56,997 bases of DNA from CSSed11-175R1 sp041685735. GTDB taxonomy: Bacteria > Actinomycetota > Nitriliruptoria > Nitriliruptorales > Nitriliruptoraceae. Position 1 is the stretch's first letter; each line of letters opens with the position of its first letter. The notes under the pieces were generated by a model that had not been told where the DNA came from, made no database searches, and worked only from the letters and a program-made list of their open reading frames with translations. Below, piece after piece: positions 1 through 8,521 of this stretch. The stretch covers positions 1 to 56,997 of the forward strand of contig JAWLFE010000017.1 of the NCBI GenBank assembly GCA_041685735.1. The letters are read 5' to 3'. Both the position numbers and the translations under genes were made by a program.

Positions 1-50
1 AGGCCCAGCGCGAGGCGGCGCACGTGCTCTCGTGACGGACGGTGGATCAT
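1..50 (-). CDS. Start of an unidentified protein, cut by the window edge
   Basis: An ATG on the minus strand at 50 is preceded, seven bases upstream, by a good ribosome binding site (GGGGAG). The reading frame stays open to the edge of the window and gives MIHRPSREHVRRLALG. Only sixteen residues are visible, so no family can be assigned. The arginine-rich start followed by hydrophobic residues could be the beginning of a signal or of a helix. The 123 bases between this start and the phospholipase gene hold no other convincing feature. Confidence 0.35.
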   Translation of the reverse strand, partial: MIHRPSREHVRRLALG

Positions 51-173
51 GGAATCACTCCCCGGCCTGCGGTCGATGTTGCACAACGCGTTCCCTGGAC
101 GTCGGCCCAAGGCCCCTCCGGCACGATAGCCCAACGGAACGGCCGGCGGTAGGCATGAGAAGGATGAATAACG

Positions 174-2423
174 CTAGGTAACGCCGGTTGTACGGTCAGT
201 GACCTTCTCGGTGGTGAGCCACTCGGTCAGGCGTGGAATCGCTTCCTCGTAGCCCTGCTCCGCGACGGGCTCGCACACCTCGAAGTCCATCAGGCTGACC
301 CCACGGAGGTCGAGCTGCAGGTGCAGGTCAGCGAGGCCCGCGGCGATGCCGCGGTCGCGTTGTTCGGCAGCGGCCACCATCAGGGAGCGCATGAGGGTCG
401 CCATCAACGCCGGCACGCGCGGCGCCTTCATCCCGGGGGTGAGCCGTTTGACCAGCACCCTCGTTCCCGACACCGACAGCCCGTAGTCCGACTTCGACCG
501 CGGGCCGAGCAGCGGTGCGACGTCGGAGGCGATGACGATGCCCGTCGGGTTGAGTCCCCGGGCGATGTCGACCGGCAGGTTGTTCAGGACCCCGCCGTCC
601 ACCAACAGATCCTCCTCGCCGTGGGGGACCGGCGGGAACACCCCGGGGATCGACGCGGTTGCGCGGAGCGCCAGTGGCAACGGTCCCCGGCGGTGCACCT
701 CCACACGGGAGCGTGTCAGGTTGGTGGAGACGCAGACGAACGGCAGCCAGAGGTCTTCGATGTCCCGATCGTCCCCAACCATCCGGACGCGGCTCGCCAT
801 CCGGCGCCCGGACATCATGGAGGTGACCGGGACGGTGTAATCGAGCACCTTGTGGTAGAGGCCGGCGATGCTCGGCACGAGCTCGTCGGCGGGTCCGTCC
901 GTCGCCACGAATGCGGCCAGCAGTGCCCCCATGCTCGCCCCGGCGATCGCGTCGATCGGGATGCCGAGCTCGTGCATGGCGCGGACGACGCCGAGGTGGG
1001 CGAAACCCTTCGCGCCACCGCCTCCGAACACCAGCGTGACGGCGCGCCCCGCCAGGTGGCGGGCGAGCCGGTCGAGGTCATCCGGCCGATCCCGACGTAC
1101 GTGGTGGTGCTGATCGACGTCACGTGCCTCGAGCCACGCGGCGGTCCCCCTCGGACGCTCTGTGTCTGCGGGATGCAGCAGGACCAGGCTCACGCGCTGG
1201 TGCGGGAGCTCGCGGGCGGAGATCAGCAGGCGCTCCAACTCGGTGACCTGCGGGTGATCGGTCGCGTCCGCGACCAGCACCAGGTGGTCGACACGGTGGA
1301 CGCACCGACGCGTCCAGGGGGAGACGACCGCATCGCCCTGCAGGACGAGGATGTCGGTGGTGGCCTCGGCTTCCTCCAGCCACCGGGCCAGGCGCAGTTC
1401 GGCGGGCTCGCCGGCGCGGGCATCGGCGATCCCGGGGATCCCGAGCTCCTGCTCCAGCGAGTCGCTGGTCACCAGCCGCGCCCGATCGGTGGTCTGCAAC
1501 CGTGCGGTGAGCTCGTGGGCGAGCCAATCGAGATCGACGTCGGGTCCGATCGGCACGAGCCCGATCGCCCCGTGATCCGAGCGCGACCGGCGGAAGGCAT
1601 CCCGGCTGTCACGGCTCCGCGCGACGATCCTGCGGATCACGCTGAGCATCGCCGTGGGATGCGCGGTGACCAGGGACTCGAAGTCGTCGCGTGGCAACCG
1701 TGCCACGACCGAGTCCCGGGCTGCGACGACCGTGGCCGACCGGGTCCCGTCGTCGAGCAGGGCCAGCTCACCGATCAGTTCGCCAGCGCCCACCTCCGCG
1801 ATCGGAGCGACCCACCCCTCGTCCTCACGGACCAGGATCCGGACCCGTCCGGACACGAGCACGTACGCCGCATCGGCGGACTCGCCCTCGTGGAACAGCA
1901 CCTCGCCGGCGGCGAGCGAGACGAACGTGACGCGGTCGGCCAACTCCACCACGGGCACGTCGGTGCCGCTGGGGAACAGCCGGAGAAGCTGGCCGGTCAG
2001 GCGGGTCGCTCGCAGCCGGGCCGAGGCGATCGCGGCGAGGTGGGTCCCGAGCTGGGGCTCGCGGGTGAGCAGCTCGGAGAACCGCTCGGCACGGATGCCG
2101 ATCGCGGCGACCGGGCCGTCGGCCCGCAGGGTCGCCGACCGCGTGCCGCCGGCCAGCACCGCGATCTCGCCGACGGTGTCACCAGCGCCGACCCGTCCGA
2201 GCACGACCTCGCCGTTCGAGGGCTCGGCCGGAGCGAGGATCGTAAGCTCTCCCTCGGCGATCACGAACACCTCGTCGGCAGCATCTCCGGCGGTCACGAG
2301 GTGTTCGCCGGTGACGAGCCGCATCGGGCGTAGGTCGGGGGCGAACTCCTGCAGGGTGGCGGGTGTCAACGTGTCGAACGGCGGCACGCCTCCGAACTGC
2401 GCAACGGTGTCGTCGGTGCTCAT
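174..2423 (-). CDS. Patatin-like phospholipase with two cyclic-nucleotide-binding domains (NTE family)
   Basis: A 749-residue protein in the neuropathy-target-esterase layout: two cyclic-nucleotide-binding domains in roughly the first 270 residues, a linker, then a patatin catalytic domain. Both binding domains keep the phosphate-binding-cassette signature (GEIAVLAGGTRSAT and GELALLDDGTRSAT). The patatin domain shows the oxyanion loop GGGGAKG, the nucleophile elbow GASMG (Ser) and the partner Asp in DGGVLNNLP. Members of this family hydrolyse phospholipids or lysophospholipids; control by the binding domains is inferred. The frame is open upstream to 2801, but MSTDDTVAQ at 2423 is chosen because upstream codons lie in the divergent promoter region. 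It is divergent from the FtsX permease at 2602. Confidence 0.85.
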   Translation of the reverse strand: MSTDDTVAQFGGVPPFDTLTPATLQEFAPDLRPMRLVTGEHLVTAGDAADEVFVIAEGELTILAPAEPSNGEVVLGRVGAGDTVGEIAVLAGGTRSATLRADGPVAAIGIRAERFSELLTREPQLGTHLAAIASARLRATRLTGQLLRLFPSGTDVPVVELADRVTFVSLAAGEVLFHEGESADAAYVLVSGRVRILVREDEGWVAPIAEVGAGELIGELALLDDGTRSATVVAARDSVVARLPRDDFESLVTAHPTAMLSVIRRIVARSRDSRDAFRRSRSDHGAIGLVPIGPDVDLDWLAHELTARLQTTDRARLVTSDSLEQELGIPGIADARAGEPAELRLARWLEEAEATTDILVLQGDAVVSPWTRRCVHRVDHLVLVADATDHPQVTELERLLISARELPHQRVSLVLLHPADTERPRGTAAWLEARDVDQHHHVRRDRPDDLDRLARHLAGRAVTLVFGGGGAKGFAHLGVVRAMHELGIPIDAIAGASMGALLAAFVATDGPADELVPSIAGLYHKVLDYTVPVTSMMSGRRMASRVRMVGDDRDIEDLWLPFVCVSTNLTRSRVEVHRRGPLPLALRATASIPGVFPPVPHGEEDLLVDGGVLNNLPVDIARGLNPTGIVIASDVAPLLGPRSKSDYGLSVSGTRVLVKRLTPGMKAPRVPALMATLMRSLMVAAAEQRDRGIAAGLADLHLQLDLRGVSLMDFEVCEPVAEQGYEEAIPRLTEWLTTEKVTDRTTGVT

Positions 2424-2601
2424 CCGTGCTCCCAGCGGTCCGCCCCGTGCCGTCGCGGCCTCGAAGCTAGCCGTTCGCGCGGCCTGGTGAGAACGTTCCG
2501 GCCGCGACCGTTCCCGGACGTTCGCTCGAGATCTGTCCCGATCTCGGACGCGCGGAGTGGCGGTTCGGTTACGGTTGGCAGTGGGGAGACGGAGATGCTT
2601 C

Positions 2602-3678
2602 ATGTGGCTGCTCACGGCGCGGGACCTGCAGCACCGGGCGTTGCGCTTCGGGATGGCGATCTTCGGGACCGCGTTGCTGTTCGCGATGGTGATCCTCGTG
2701 GGGGGTGTCGCGGCGGGCTTCTCCAGTTCTGCGACCAGCACCGTGAACGCGATGAACGAGGGCACCTGGATCCTCCCCGAGGGGGCGAGCGGAGCCTTCA
2801 CCTCCTACGCCGCGTTCGACGCGGGGCTGGCCGACGAGGTCGTCGCCGACGACGAGGTGGTCCCGCTGTTGATCATGCGGGGCGTGGCGACGTCCGCGGA
2901 CGCCGATGCGGTTGATCCTTCCTCCGCGGAGGCAACCCAGGACATCGTGCTCGTCGGGCACGCGGAGGCCGGGCTCGGCGGTCCACCGGTGGACGTCGGC
3001 CGCGCGGCGTCGGGACCCGGCGAGGTGGTCGCCTCGTCGGCCGCGGAGCTCCCGATCGGGTCCTCCGTGCGGGTCGGTGAGCGCGACCTCGAGGTGGTGG
3101 GCACGGCCGACGGGATGACGATGTTCGCGGGTACCCCGCTGCTGTTCGTCGACCTCGAGGTGGCCCGCCAGATCGCGGTCGAAGGACGGCCGGCCGCGAC
3201 CGCGCTGCTGACTGCCGGCACGGTGTCGTCCCTGCCCGATGAGCTCGTGGCGATCGCCGCGACGGCGGTCGCGGACGACGCGCTCCGGCTGATCGAGGAC
3301 GCGGTCGGGACGATCGACATCATCAACGTGCTGCTGTGGATCGTGGCCGCGTCGGTGATCGGCGCGGTGGTGTACCTCTCGGCGCTCGACCGCCTGCGCG
3401 ACTTCGCGGTGTTGAAGGCGATCGGTGCCTCCACACGGTCGTTGCTCGTCGGGCTGGCGGTGCAGGCAACGCTCGTCGCGGTGGTGGCGGCCGTGCTTGC
3501 GATCGGGCTTGCGGAGCTGTTGTTGCCGGTGTTCCCGCTGCACGTCGCCATCGATCCCGGGACGTTCATCCGGTTGCCGCTGCTCGCGGTCGGTGTGGGG
3601 CTGGTAGCCAGCCTCGGTGGGTTGCGTCGAGCGGTCGGCGTCGATCCCGCGGCGGCCTTCTCGGGCCCGGGTGGCTGA
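2602..3678 (+). CDS. FtsX/DevC-type ABC transporter permease
   Basis: A 358-residue membrane protein with one N-terminal transmembrane helix (around residues 15-40), a large extracytoplasmic domain, and three C-terminal helices ending in an FtsX-like block (SALDRLRDFAVLKAIGAS). This is the MacB/LolC/DevC permease topology, which usually acts in extrusion or mechanotransmission rather than uptake. The start MWLLTARDLQ is chosen because a GGAG ribosome binding site lies just upstream; the frame is open further upstream but less likely. The next gene encodes the matching ATPase, 83 bases downstream. The substrate cannot be read from sequence. Confidence 0.85.
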   Translation: MWLLTARDLQHRALRFGMAIFGTALLFAMVILVGGVAAGFSSSATSTVNAMNEGTWILPEGASGAFTSYAAFDAGLADEVVADDEVVPLLIMRGVATSADADAVDPSSAEATQDIVLVGHAEAGLGGPPVDVGRAASGPGEVVASSAAELPIGSSVRVGERDLEVVGTADGMTMFAGTPLLFVDLEVARQIAVEGRPAATALLTAGTVSSLPDELVAIAATAVADDALRLIEDAVGTIDIINVLLWIVAASVIGAVVYLSALDRLRDFAVLKAIGASTRSLLVGLAVQATLVAVVAAVLAIGLAELLLPVFPLHVAIDPGTFIRLPLLAVGVGLVASLGGLRRAVGVDPAAAFSGPGG

Positions 3679-3761
3679 ACCACCCCGCTCGCGTCACGCC
3701 GTCACGCCACCCCCAGTGCCCCCGCCAGCCCGCCGTTCACGCCGATCCTGGAGCAGCCCTG

Positions 3762-4778
3762 ATGCCCGAACCCACACCGGACCTCGCCCCGGCACCCGGC
3801 CAGAGCTCCGCCCGTGACCTGACGATCCGCGATCTCACGGTCGAGTACCGCAGTGGCGGCTACCCGATCCGCCCGCTGGACGGGTTCGAGCTCGACGCCA
3901 AGGACGGAGAGATGGTGCTACTGCTGGGCCCCTCGGGCTGTGGCAAGACGACGCTGCTGTCGTGCCTTGGTGGGATCCTCACGCCGACAGAGGGATCGAT
4001 CCGGATCGGCGACACGATCGTCACCGACCTCGACGCCAAAGGATGGTCGCGGTACCGGCGCGAGCAGGTGGGCTTCGTGTTCCAGGCCTTCAACCTGATC
4101 CCGTCGCTGACGGCGCTCGAGAACGTCGCCGCGCCGCTACTGGTCGCCGGCACATCGCGCCGCGCCGCGATGCGACGTGCCAAGGAGCTGCTCGAGCAGG
4201 TCGACATGGGCGAGCGCCTGCGCAACCGGCCGGGGAAGCTCTCGGGAGGCCAGCAGCAACGCGTGGCGATCGCACGTGGCCTGGCACACGACCCGACGCT
4301 GCTGCTCGCCGACGAGCCAACCGCCAACCTCGACTACATCCAGGCCGAAGCGGTGATCCGGCTGTTGCGCGAGCTCGCGCGTCCGGGCCGTCTGGTGGTG
4401 ATCGCCACCCACGACGATCGGCTCGTTCCGATCGCCGACCGGGTCGTCGAACTGGCGCAGCACGTCCGCGACGACGATGCGGGCCCGCCGCAGACCGTGC
4501 GGTTGGCGGCGGGTGAGGTGCTGTTCGAGCAGGGCAGCTGGGGTCAGTTGGTCTACATGATCGAGGCTGGCGAGATCGAGATCCTCCGCGAACGCAGCGA
4601 CGGTCCTGCAGAGCGGCTGGCGGTCGTCGGACCGGGCGACTACTTCGGTGAACTGGGTCCGTTGCTCGGATTCCCGCGTTCGGCGACGGCCCGAGCGCAC
4701 ACGGATGTCGAGCTGACCGCCTACGGTGCCGATGATTTCAAGCGCACGATCCGCGCTGAAGCCGGCCGCGTCGGCTGA
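3762..4778 (+). CDS. ABC transporter ATPase fused to a C-terminal cyclic-nucleotide-binding domain
   Basis: A 338-residue protein. Residues about 20-235 are a LolD/MacB-type ATPase: Walker A GPSGCGKT at 56-63, signature LSGGQQQR, Walker B LLLADEPT. Residues from about 245 to the end form a CRP-like cyclic-nucleotide-binding fold with the phosphate cassette YFGELGPLLGFPRSAT, including the conserved Glu and Arg. The fusion implies that ATPase or transport activity responds to a small nucleotide or other ligand (inference). The start at 3762 has a GGAG eight bases upstream. It pairs with the FtsX-type permease immediately before it. The same binding domain occurs twice in the divergent phospholipase, so three such domains are encoded within 4.7 kb. 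Confidence 0.88.
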   Translation: MPEPTPDLAPAPGQSSARDLTIRDLTVEYRSGGYPIRPLDGFELDAKDGEMVLLLGPSGCGKTTLLSCLGGILTPTEGSIRIGDTIVTDLDAKGWSRYRREQVGFVFQAFNLIPSLTALENVAAPLLVAGTSRRAAMRRAKELLEQVDMGERLRNRPGKLSGGQQQRVAIARGLAHDPTLLLADEPTANLDYIQAEAVIRLLRELARPGRLVVIATHDDRLVPIADRVVELAQHVRDDDAGPPQTVRLAAGEVLFEQGSWGQLVYMIEAGEIEILRERSDGPAERLAVVGPGDYFGELGPLLGFPRSATARAHTDVELTAYGADDFKRTIRAEAGRVG

Positions 4779-4860
4779 GATGGCGTCCCCGTATCGGCAG
4801 GTCGGGGCGGTGCAGGACGCCGTTCGGGCAGCGAGGTGACAGGGACGTAGGAGTGATGCG

Positions 4861-5622
4861 ATGACGCTGGAGCTGACCGTGCTCGGCTGTGCGGGCTCGT
4901 ACACCGGGGTCGGGCGGGCCTGCTCGAGCTACCTGGTGCGTTCGGGGGACACGCGGGTGCTGCTCGATGCAGGCAACGGTTCGACCGCCAACCTGCAACG
5001 GTTCATCGGGTTCGCCGACCTCGATGCGATCGTGATCAGCCACCGTCATGTCGATCACTGCATCGATCTGGTCGGGGCCTACTACGCCCTGAAGTTCGGC
5101 CCCTCGCCCATCAGCGAGCCGATCCCGCTCTTCGGCGCTCCCGAGGTCAAGGAGGCGATGACCAACTTCATGCGGTGGGACACCGACATGGACGCCGCCG
5201 ACGTCTACGCGTGCACAACGGTGGTCGGCGGCGACGAGGTCGAGGTTGGGCCGCTGCGTCTATCGTTCGCGGACGCGGTGCACCTCACCCCGGCGATCTC
5301 CACCCGTGTCGAGGTGGGCGGCCGCTCGATCGTCTACTCCGGGGACACCTCCGGTCTGTCCGAACTCGGCGGGCTCGCCCGCGGAGCCGATCTGTTCGTG
5401 TGCGAGGCGGCGTGGTCGGGCGACAACGAGGACCACCCGCCCGGTATGCACCTCACCGCCCGTGACGCCGCGGTGATCGCCAAGGAAGCCGGCGTCGGGC
5501 ACCTCGTGTTGACGCATATCATCGCCTCGACCGATCGTGACCTGGTCCTGACCGAGGCCCAGGAGGTGTTCGACGGGCCCGTTGATCTGGCGGAGGACCT
5601 GGCGACCTTCGTGCTCGACTGA
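4861..5622 (+). CDS. Metallo-beta-lactamase-fold hydrolase, candidate cyclic-nucleotide phosphodiesterase (paralogue 1)
   Basis: A 253-residue MBL-fold enzyme with the metal motif H61-R-H63-V-D65-H66, the later ligands in YSGDTSG and LTHI, and the N-terminal block LTVLGCAGSYTGVGRACSSY. This block and the location upstream of rph and rdgB match Mycobacterium tuberculosis Rv1339, which has been reported as an atypical class II cAMP phosphodiesterase and sits just before rphA and the rdgB homologue. The assignment is by pattern memory and gene order, not by alignment; an RNase Z-like nuclease is the alternative. A GGAG lies seven bases upstream of the ATG. A second copy follows directly. Confidence 0.75.
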   Translation: MTLELTVLGCAGSYTGVGRACSSYLVRSGDTRVLLDAGNGSTANLQRFIGFADLDAIVISHRHVDHCIDLVGAYYALKFGPSPISEPIPLFGAPEVKEAMTNFMRWDTDMDAADVYACTTVVGGDEVEVGPLRLSFADAVHLTPAISTRVEVGGRSIVYSGDTSGLSELGGLARGADLFVCEAAWSGDNEDHPPGMHLTARDAAVIAKEAGVGHLVLTHIIASTDRDLVLTEAQEVFDGPVDLAEDLATFVLD

Positions 5623-5700
5623 TCCGCGCGGGTCGCAGCGGACCCGGGCTCGGAGGTTCGGTCCTCGATCGGGTGACCGACGGCAGCGGAGGAGGGGATC

Positions 5701-6459
5701 GTGGCCATGCGGCTGACGGTGCTCGGGTGCGCCGGGTCGCATCCGGGGGTCGGGCGCGTCTGCTCGGGGTACCTGCTGCAGGCGTCGGGGACCTCGCTGC
5801 TGCTCGATGCGGGGAACGGCTCCACCGCGAACCTCCAGCGACACGTCGCCATCCGCGATCTCGACGCGGTCATCGCGAGCCATCGGCACGTGGACCACTG
5901 CATCGACCTCATCGGCGCCTTCTACGCGTTGTGGTTCGATCCCGCCTTCGACCGGTCGATCCCGCTCTACGCCGCTGCCGAGGTCGAGGCCACGCTGGCC
6001 GGGCTGCTGTCGGACGACAGCGCGATGGCGTTCGGCGAGGTGTTCGCTCATCAGCAGGTGGGGCATGGTGATCGGATCGAGGTTGGGCCGATGGTGTGCT
6101 CGTTCGTCCGGAGCCTCCACCCGCCGCCGACCGTGTCGACCCGGATCGAGGTCGACGGCACCACCGTCGTGTACTCCTCGGATTCCGCGGGCGGCAACGA
6201 CCTGGTCGACATCGCGCGTGGCGCGGACCTGTTCCTGTGCGAGGCGACGTGGGCCGGTGACGCCGAGGACTACCCACCGGGGGTGCACCTGACCGGCCGT
6301 GGGGCCGCGCGCATCGCTCGCGAGGCGGAGGTCGGCCGGCTCGTGCTCACCCACGTCGCGGGGGGGACCGACCGTGACCGGGTGCTCGCCGAGGCGAGCG
6401 AGGTGTTTCACGGCCCCGTCGAACTCGCCGAGGACCTGGCCGTCTACGACCTCCGGTAG
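5701..6459 (+). CDS. Metallo-beta-lactamase-fold hydrolase, candidate cyclic-nucleotide phosphodiesterase (paralogue 2)
   Basis: A 252-residue paralogue of the preceding gene, with the metal motif SHRHVDH at the same residue numbers (61-66) and the shared segment LLLDAGNGSTANLQR. The GTG at 5701 is preferred over the ATG at 5707 because MAMRLTVLGC then aligns without a gap to MTLELTVLGC of paralogue 1, and AGGAGG lies five bases upstream. The two copies differ throughout the middle of the protein, so the duplication is not recent and the copies may differ in substrate. Both keep the full metal site, so both should be active. Rv1339-like proteins are normally single copy. Confidence 0.75.
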   Translation: MAMRLTVLGCAGSHPGVGRVCSGYLLQASGTSLLLDAGNGSTANLQRHVAIRDLDAVIASHRHVDHCIDLIGAFYALWFDPAFDRSIPLYAAAEVEATLAGLLSDDSAMAFGEVFAHQQVGHGDRIEVGPMVCSFVRSLHPPPTVSTRIEVDGTTVVYSSDSAGGNDLVDIARGADLFLCEATWAGDAEDYPPGVHLTGRGAARIAREAEVGRLVLTHVAGGTDRDRVLAEASEVFHGPVELAEDLAVYDLR

Positions 6460-6468
6460 CTGCCGCGT

Positions 6469-6624
6469 GCCGATGGGATCCCGTGCCGCGTCGACGATCC
6501 GTGACGCCCCGGCCTCGCACAGCATCCCGTCCCCGAAGCCGCCGTATCGCACCGACACCGCGCCCATCCCCGCACGCGAGGCGGCCAACACATCCCCGGG
6601 GATGTCGCTGATCGGGATCACGTG
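6469..6624 (-). pseudogene. Remnant of a HAD-family phosphatase
   Basis: Within the 329-base space between the second MBL gene and rph, the minus strand reads SDIPGDVLAASRAGMGAVSVRYGGFGDGM in two pieces joined without a stop, then LCEAGASRIVDAARDPIG. This matches the C-terminal part of HAD phosphatases of the phosphoglycolate type (GDTPxDVxAAxxAG, then VRxGGF, then LxxAGA), with GDT changed to SDI. Third codon positions are G or C rich as in real genes. No N-terminal nucleophile motif DxDGT is visible, so this looks like a truncated relic. The rest of the gap (6625-6788) shows only the ribosome binding site of rph. Confidence 0.45.
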
Positions 6625-6788
6625 GTCGGCCTCACCTCGACCGTCCGGCCCGCGACTACGATACGGCCACCGAAGCAACCGGTCGCCCAGCGTCCACCGC
6701 ACGTCTGACTTCCTTCCCGACCGGCCCGAAGCGTGCCGTGCTGCTCCGGTCCTTACCCCGCGCCGGTCCGTTCCCGCCAGGAGTCACC

Positions 6789-7481
6789 GTGCCCCGTGCC
6801 GACGGCCGTGCCGCCGACCAGCTCCGCCCCGTCTCGATCGAGGTGGGGGCGCAACGCCACCCGGCGGGATCCGCACTCGTCCGGTTCGGCGGGACCCACG
6901 TGCTCTGTGCGGCGTCGGTGGAGGACGGGGCACCACGCTTCCGTGAACGCAAGGGGTGGGTCACCGGCGAGTACGCGATGCTGCCGGGGGCGACCAACAC
7001 CCGGTCACGCCGGGAGCGGACCGGCCCCGGGGGACGTTCGAAGGAGATCGAGCGGCTGATCGGTCGGTCACTGCGCGCGGTGGTGGATCTGGATGCGCTG
7101 CCCGACATCACCCTGACGGTGGACTGCGACGTGCTGGAGGCCGACGGCGGTACCCGCACCGCGGCCATCACCGGTGGCTGGGTCGCCATGGCCAGTGCGT
7201 TGCGTTCCCTCGGGCACGACCGCGCCCTGACCGGGCAGATCGCCGCCATCTCGGTCGGTGTCATCGACGGCGAACCGCGCCTGGACCTGCCCTACGAGGA
7301 GGATGTCCGCGCGGAGGTCGACATGAACGTGGTGGCGACCGCCGAGGGACGGCTGGTCGAGGTCCAGGGCACCGCCGAGGGTGCGCCGTTCGATCGCGCC
7401 GCGCTCGACCACCTGCTCGACCTCGCGCTGGCGGGCTGTGAGGAGCTGTTCGCCCGGCAGCGTCAGGCGGTCGGCGGATGA
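6789..7481 (+). CDS. rph: Ribonuclease PH
   Basis: A 230-residue phosphorolytic 3'-5' exoribonuclease that trims tRNA 3' ends. Family signatures are RADGRAADQLRPVSIE at the N-terminus, the ERTGPGGRSKEIERLIGRSL segment, DCDVLEADGGTRTAAITG, and LDLPYEEDVRAEVDMNVV. The GTG at 6789 gives the standard family N-terminus and has AGGAG five bases upstream, although the frame is open to 6738. Its stop overlaps the start of rdgB by four bases (ATGA), so the two are translationally coupled. Confidence 0.96.
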   Translation: MPRADGRAADQLRPVSIEVGAQRHPAGSALVRFGGTHVLCAASVEDGAPRFRERKGWVTGEYAMLPGATNTRSRRERTGPGGRSKEIERLIGRSLRAVVDLDALPDITLTVDCDVLEADGGTRTAAITGGWVAMASALRSLGHDRALTGQIAAISVGVIDGEPRLDLPYEEDVRAEVDMNVVATAEGRLVEVQGTAEGAPFDRAALDHLLDLALAGCEELFARQRQAVGG

Positions 7482-8098
7482 CGGCGTCATCGCTGCTCGT
7501 CGTCGCGACGGGCAACGCGCACAAGCTCGAGGAGATCCGCAGCATCCTGGCCGCAGCGGGCATCGACGCCGACCTCCGTTCGATGCACGACTACGGGGTC
7601 CCGGAGCCGATCGAGGACGGCGCCACGTTCGAGGCCAACGCCCTGATCAAGGCCCGGGCGTGCGCGGCCGCGACCGGCCTGCCGGCCATCGCCGATGACT
7701 CCGGGCTGGAGGTGGATGCCCTCGACGGCGCCCCCGGTGTCCTCAGCGCCCGCTACGCGGGCGAGCCCAGCGACGATGACCGCAACAACGCCAAGCTGGT
7801 CGCGGAACTGGCCGGTGTCCCCCCGGAGCGTCGGACGGCGAGGTTCGTGTGTGCCGCCGCCGTCGTGCTGCCCGACGGCCCGGAGTCCGTCGTCCGTGCT
7901 GCCATCGAGGGACGGATCGTCGACGCGCCACGCGGTGCCAACGGGTTCGGGTACGACCCCTACTTCGAACCGGTCGGATCGGACGCCGATGGTCGGACCA
8001 CCGCCGAGCTGTCCGCGGCGGAGAAGCACGCCATCAGCCACCGCGGCCAGGCCTTCCGCGCACTGGGTCCCCGCATCGTGGCGCTCCTGGGCTCCTGA
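7478..8098 (+). CDS. rdgB: XTP/dITP pyrophosphatase (RdgB/HAM1)
   Basis: A 206-residue nucleotide-pool sanitiser that hydrolyses dITP, XTP and similar non-canonical purine triphosphates. Seen: VVATGNAHKLEEIRSIL at the N-terminus, ADDSGLEVDAL, PGVLSARYAGE, GFGYDPYFEP and the C-terminal SHRGQAFRAL block. Length is normal. It overlaps the rph stop by four bases and is the last gene of the rightward run; the next gene is convergent. Confidence 0.96.
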   Translation: MTASSLLVVATGNAHKLEEIRSILAAAGIDADLRSMHDYGVPEPIEDGATFEANALIKARACAAATGLPAIADDSGLEVDALDGAPGVLSARYAGEPSDDDRNNAKLVAELAGVPPERRTARFVCAAAVVLPDGPESVVRAAIEGRIVDAPRGANGFGYDPYFEPVGSDADGRTTAELSAAEKHAISHRGQAFRALGPRIVALLGS

Positions 8099-8135
8099 GT
8101 CTGCCGACGTCCGGGCCCGGTTCGGCGCGGTCCCG

Positions 8136-8468
8136 TCAGCCGATCGCGTCATCCAGTTGCTGGAGGGCCGCGCGGGCGAGTTCGATCTGTTCGGGCTCGG
8201 GACGGTCGTGCAGGGCGGCCATGGCTGCTGCCGCCAGCTCGGCCTGCTCCTGGTCGAGCGCGATGGTCCGGTTGAGCCGCTGCGCACCGAGCGCCGGCGT
8301 GGTCGGATCGGCGGCGTCCTCGGTGAGTCGATCGAGGACCTGGTCGACCTCGTCATGGATCTGCTGCCACTCCGGGTCGTCGGCATGGTCGCTGGCCAGC
8401 GCACGGGTCTCCTGCAGGGCTTGGATCAGGGCGAAGATCGGTGGCTCCTTCGAACGGTTGATATGCAC
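8136..8468 (-). CDS. Small helical protein of unknown function
   Basis: A 110-residue protein that I do not recognise. It is almost entirely predicted helix, rich in Ala, Glu, Asp and Gln, with no Cys, no membrane segment and no signal peptide; the DEVDQVLDRLTEDA stretch has coiled-coil character. The GTG at 8468 (VHINRSKEPPIFALIQ) is chosen because GGTGGAG lies a few bases upstream; an ATG at 8495 is the alternative. Third positions are GC-rich throughout, which supports it as real. It is convergent with rdgB and divergent from the ABC exporter at 8522. Confidence 0.6.
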   Translation of the reverse strand: MHINRSKEPPIFALIQALQETRALASDHADDPEWQQIHDEVDQVLDRLTEDAADPTTPALGAQRLNRTIALDQEQAELAAAAMAALHDRPEPEQIELARAALQQLDDAIG

Positions 8469-8507
8469 CGTGCTCCACCGCGCGGCAGGAAGCAAGCGCA
8501 GAACCCG

Positions 8508-8513
8508 TAGGCT
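8508..8513 (+). promoter_or_regulatory. -10 element (TAGGCT) of the ABC exporter, near-leaderless
   Basis: TAGGCT fits the actinobacterial TANNNT pattern and ends eight bases before the ATG at 8522. No purine-rich ribosome binding site lies between them (CCCCGCCC), which suggests an mRNA starting at or next to the start codon. Confidence 0.4.
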
Positions 8514-8521
8514 CCCCGCCC

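Noticed and set aside
321..2333. Long plus-strand open frame (670 codons) opposite the phospholipase
   Set aside because: Antisense shadow of a GC-rich gene. The translation is Arg/Gly/Asp/His-rich with no domain, while the minus strand has full family motifs.
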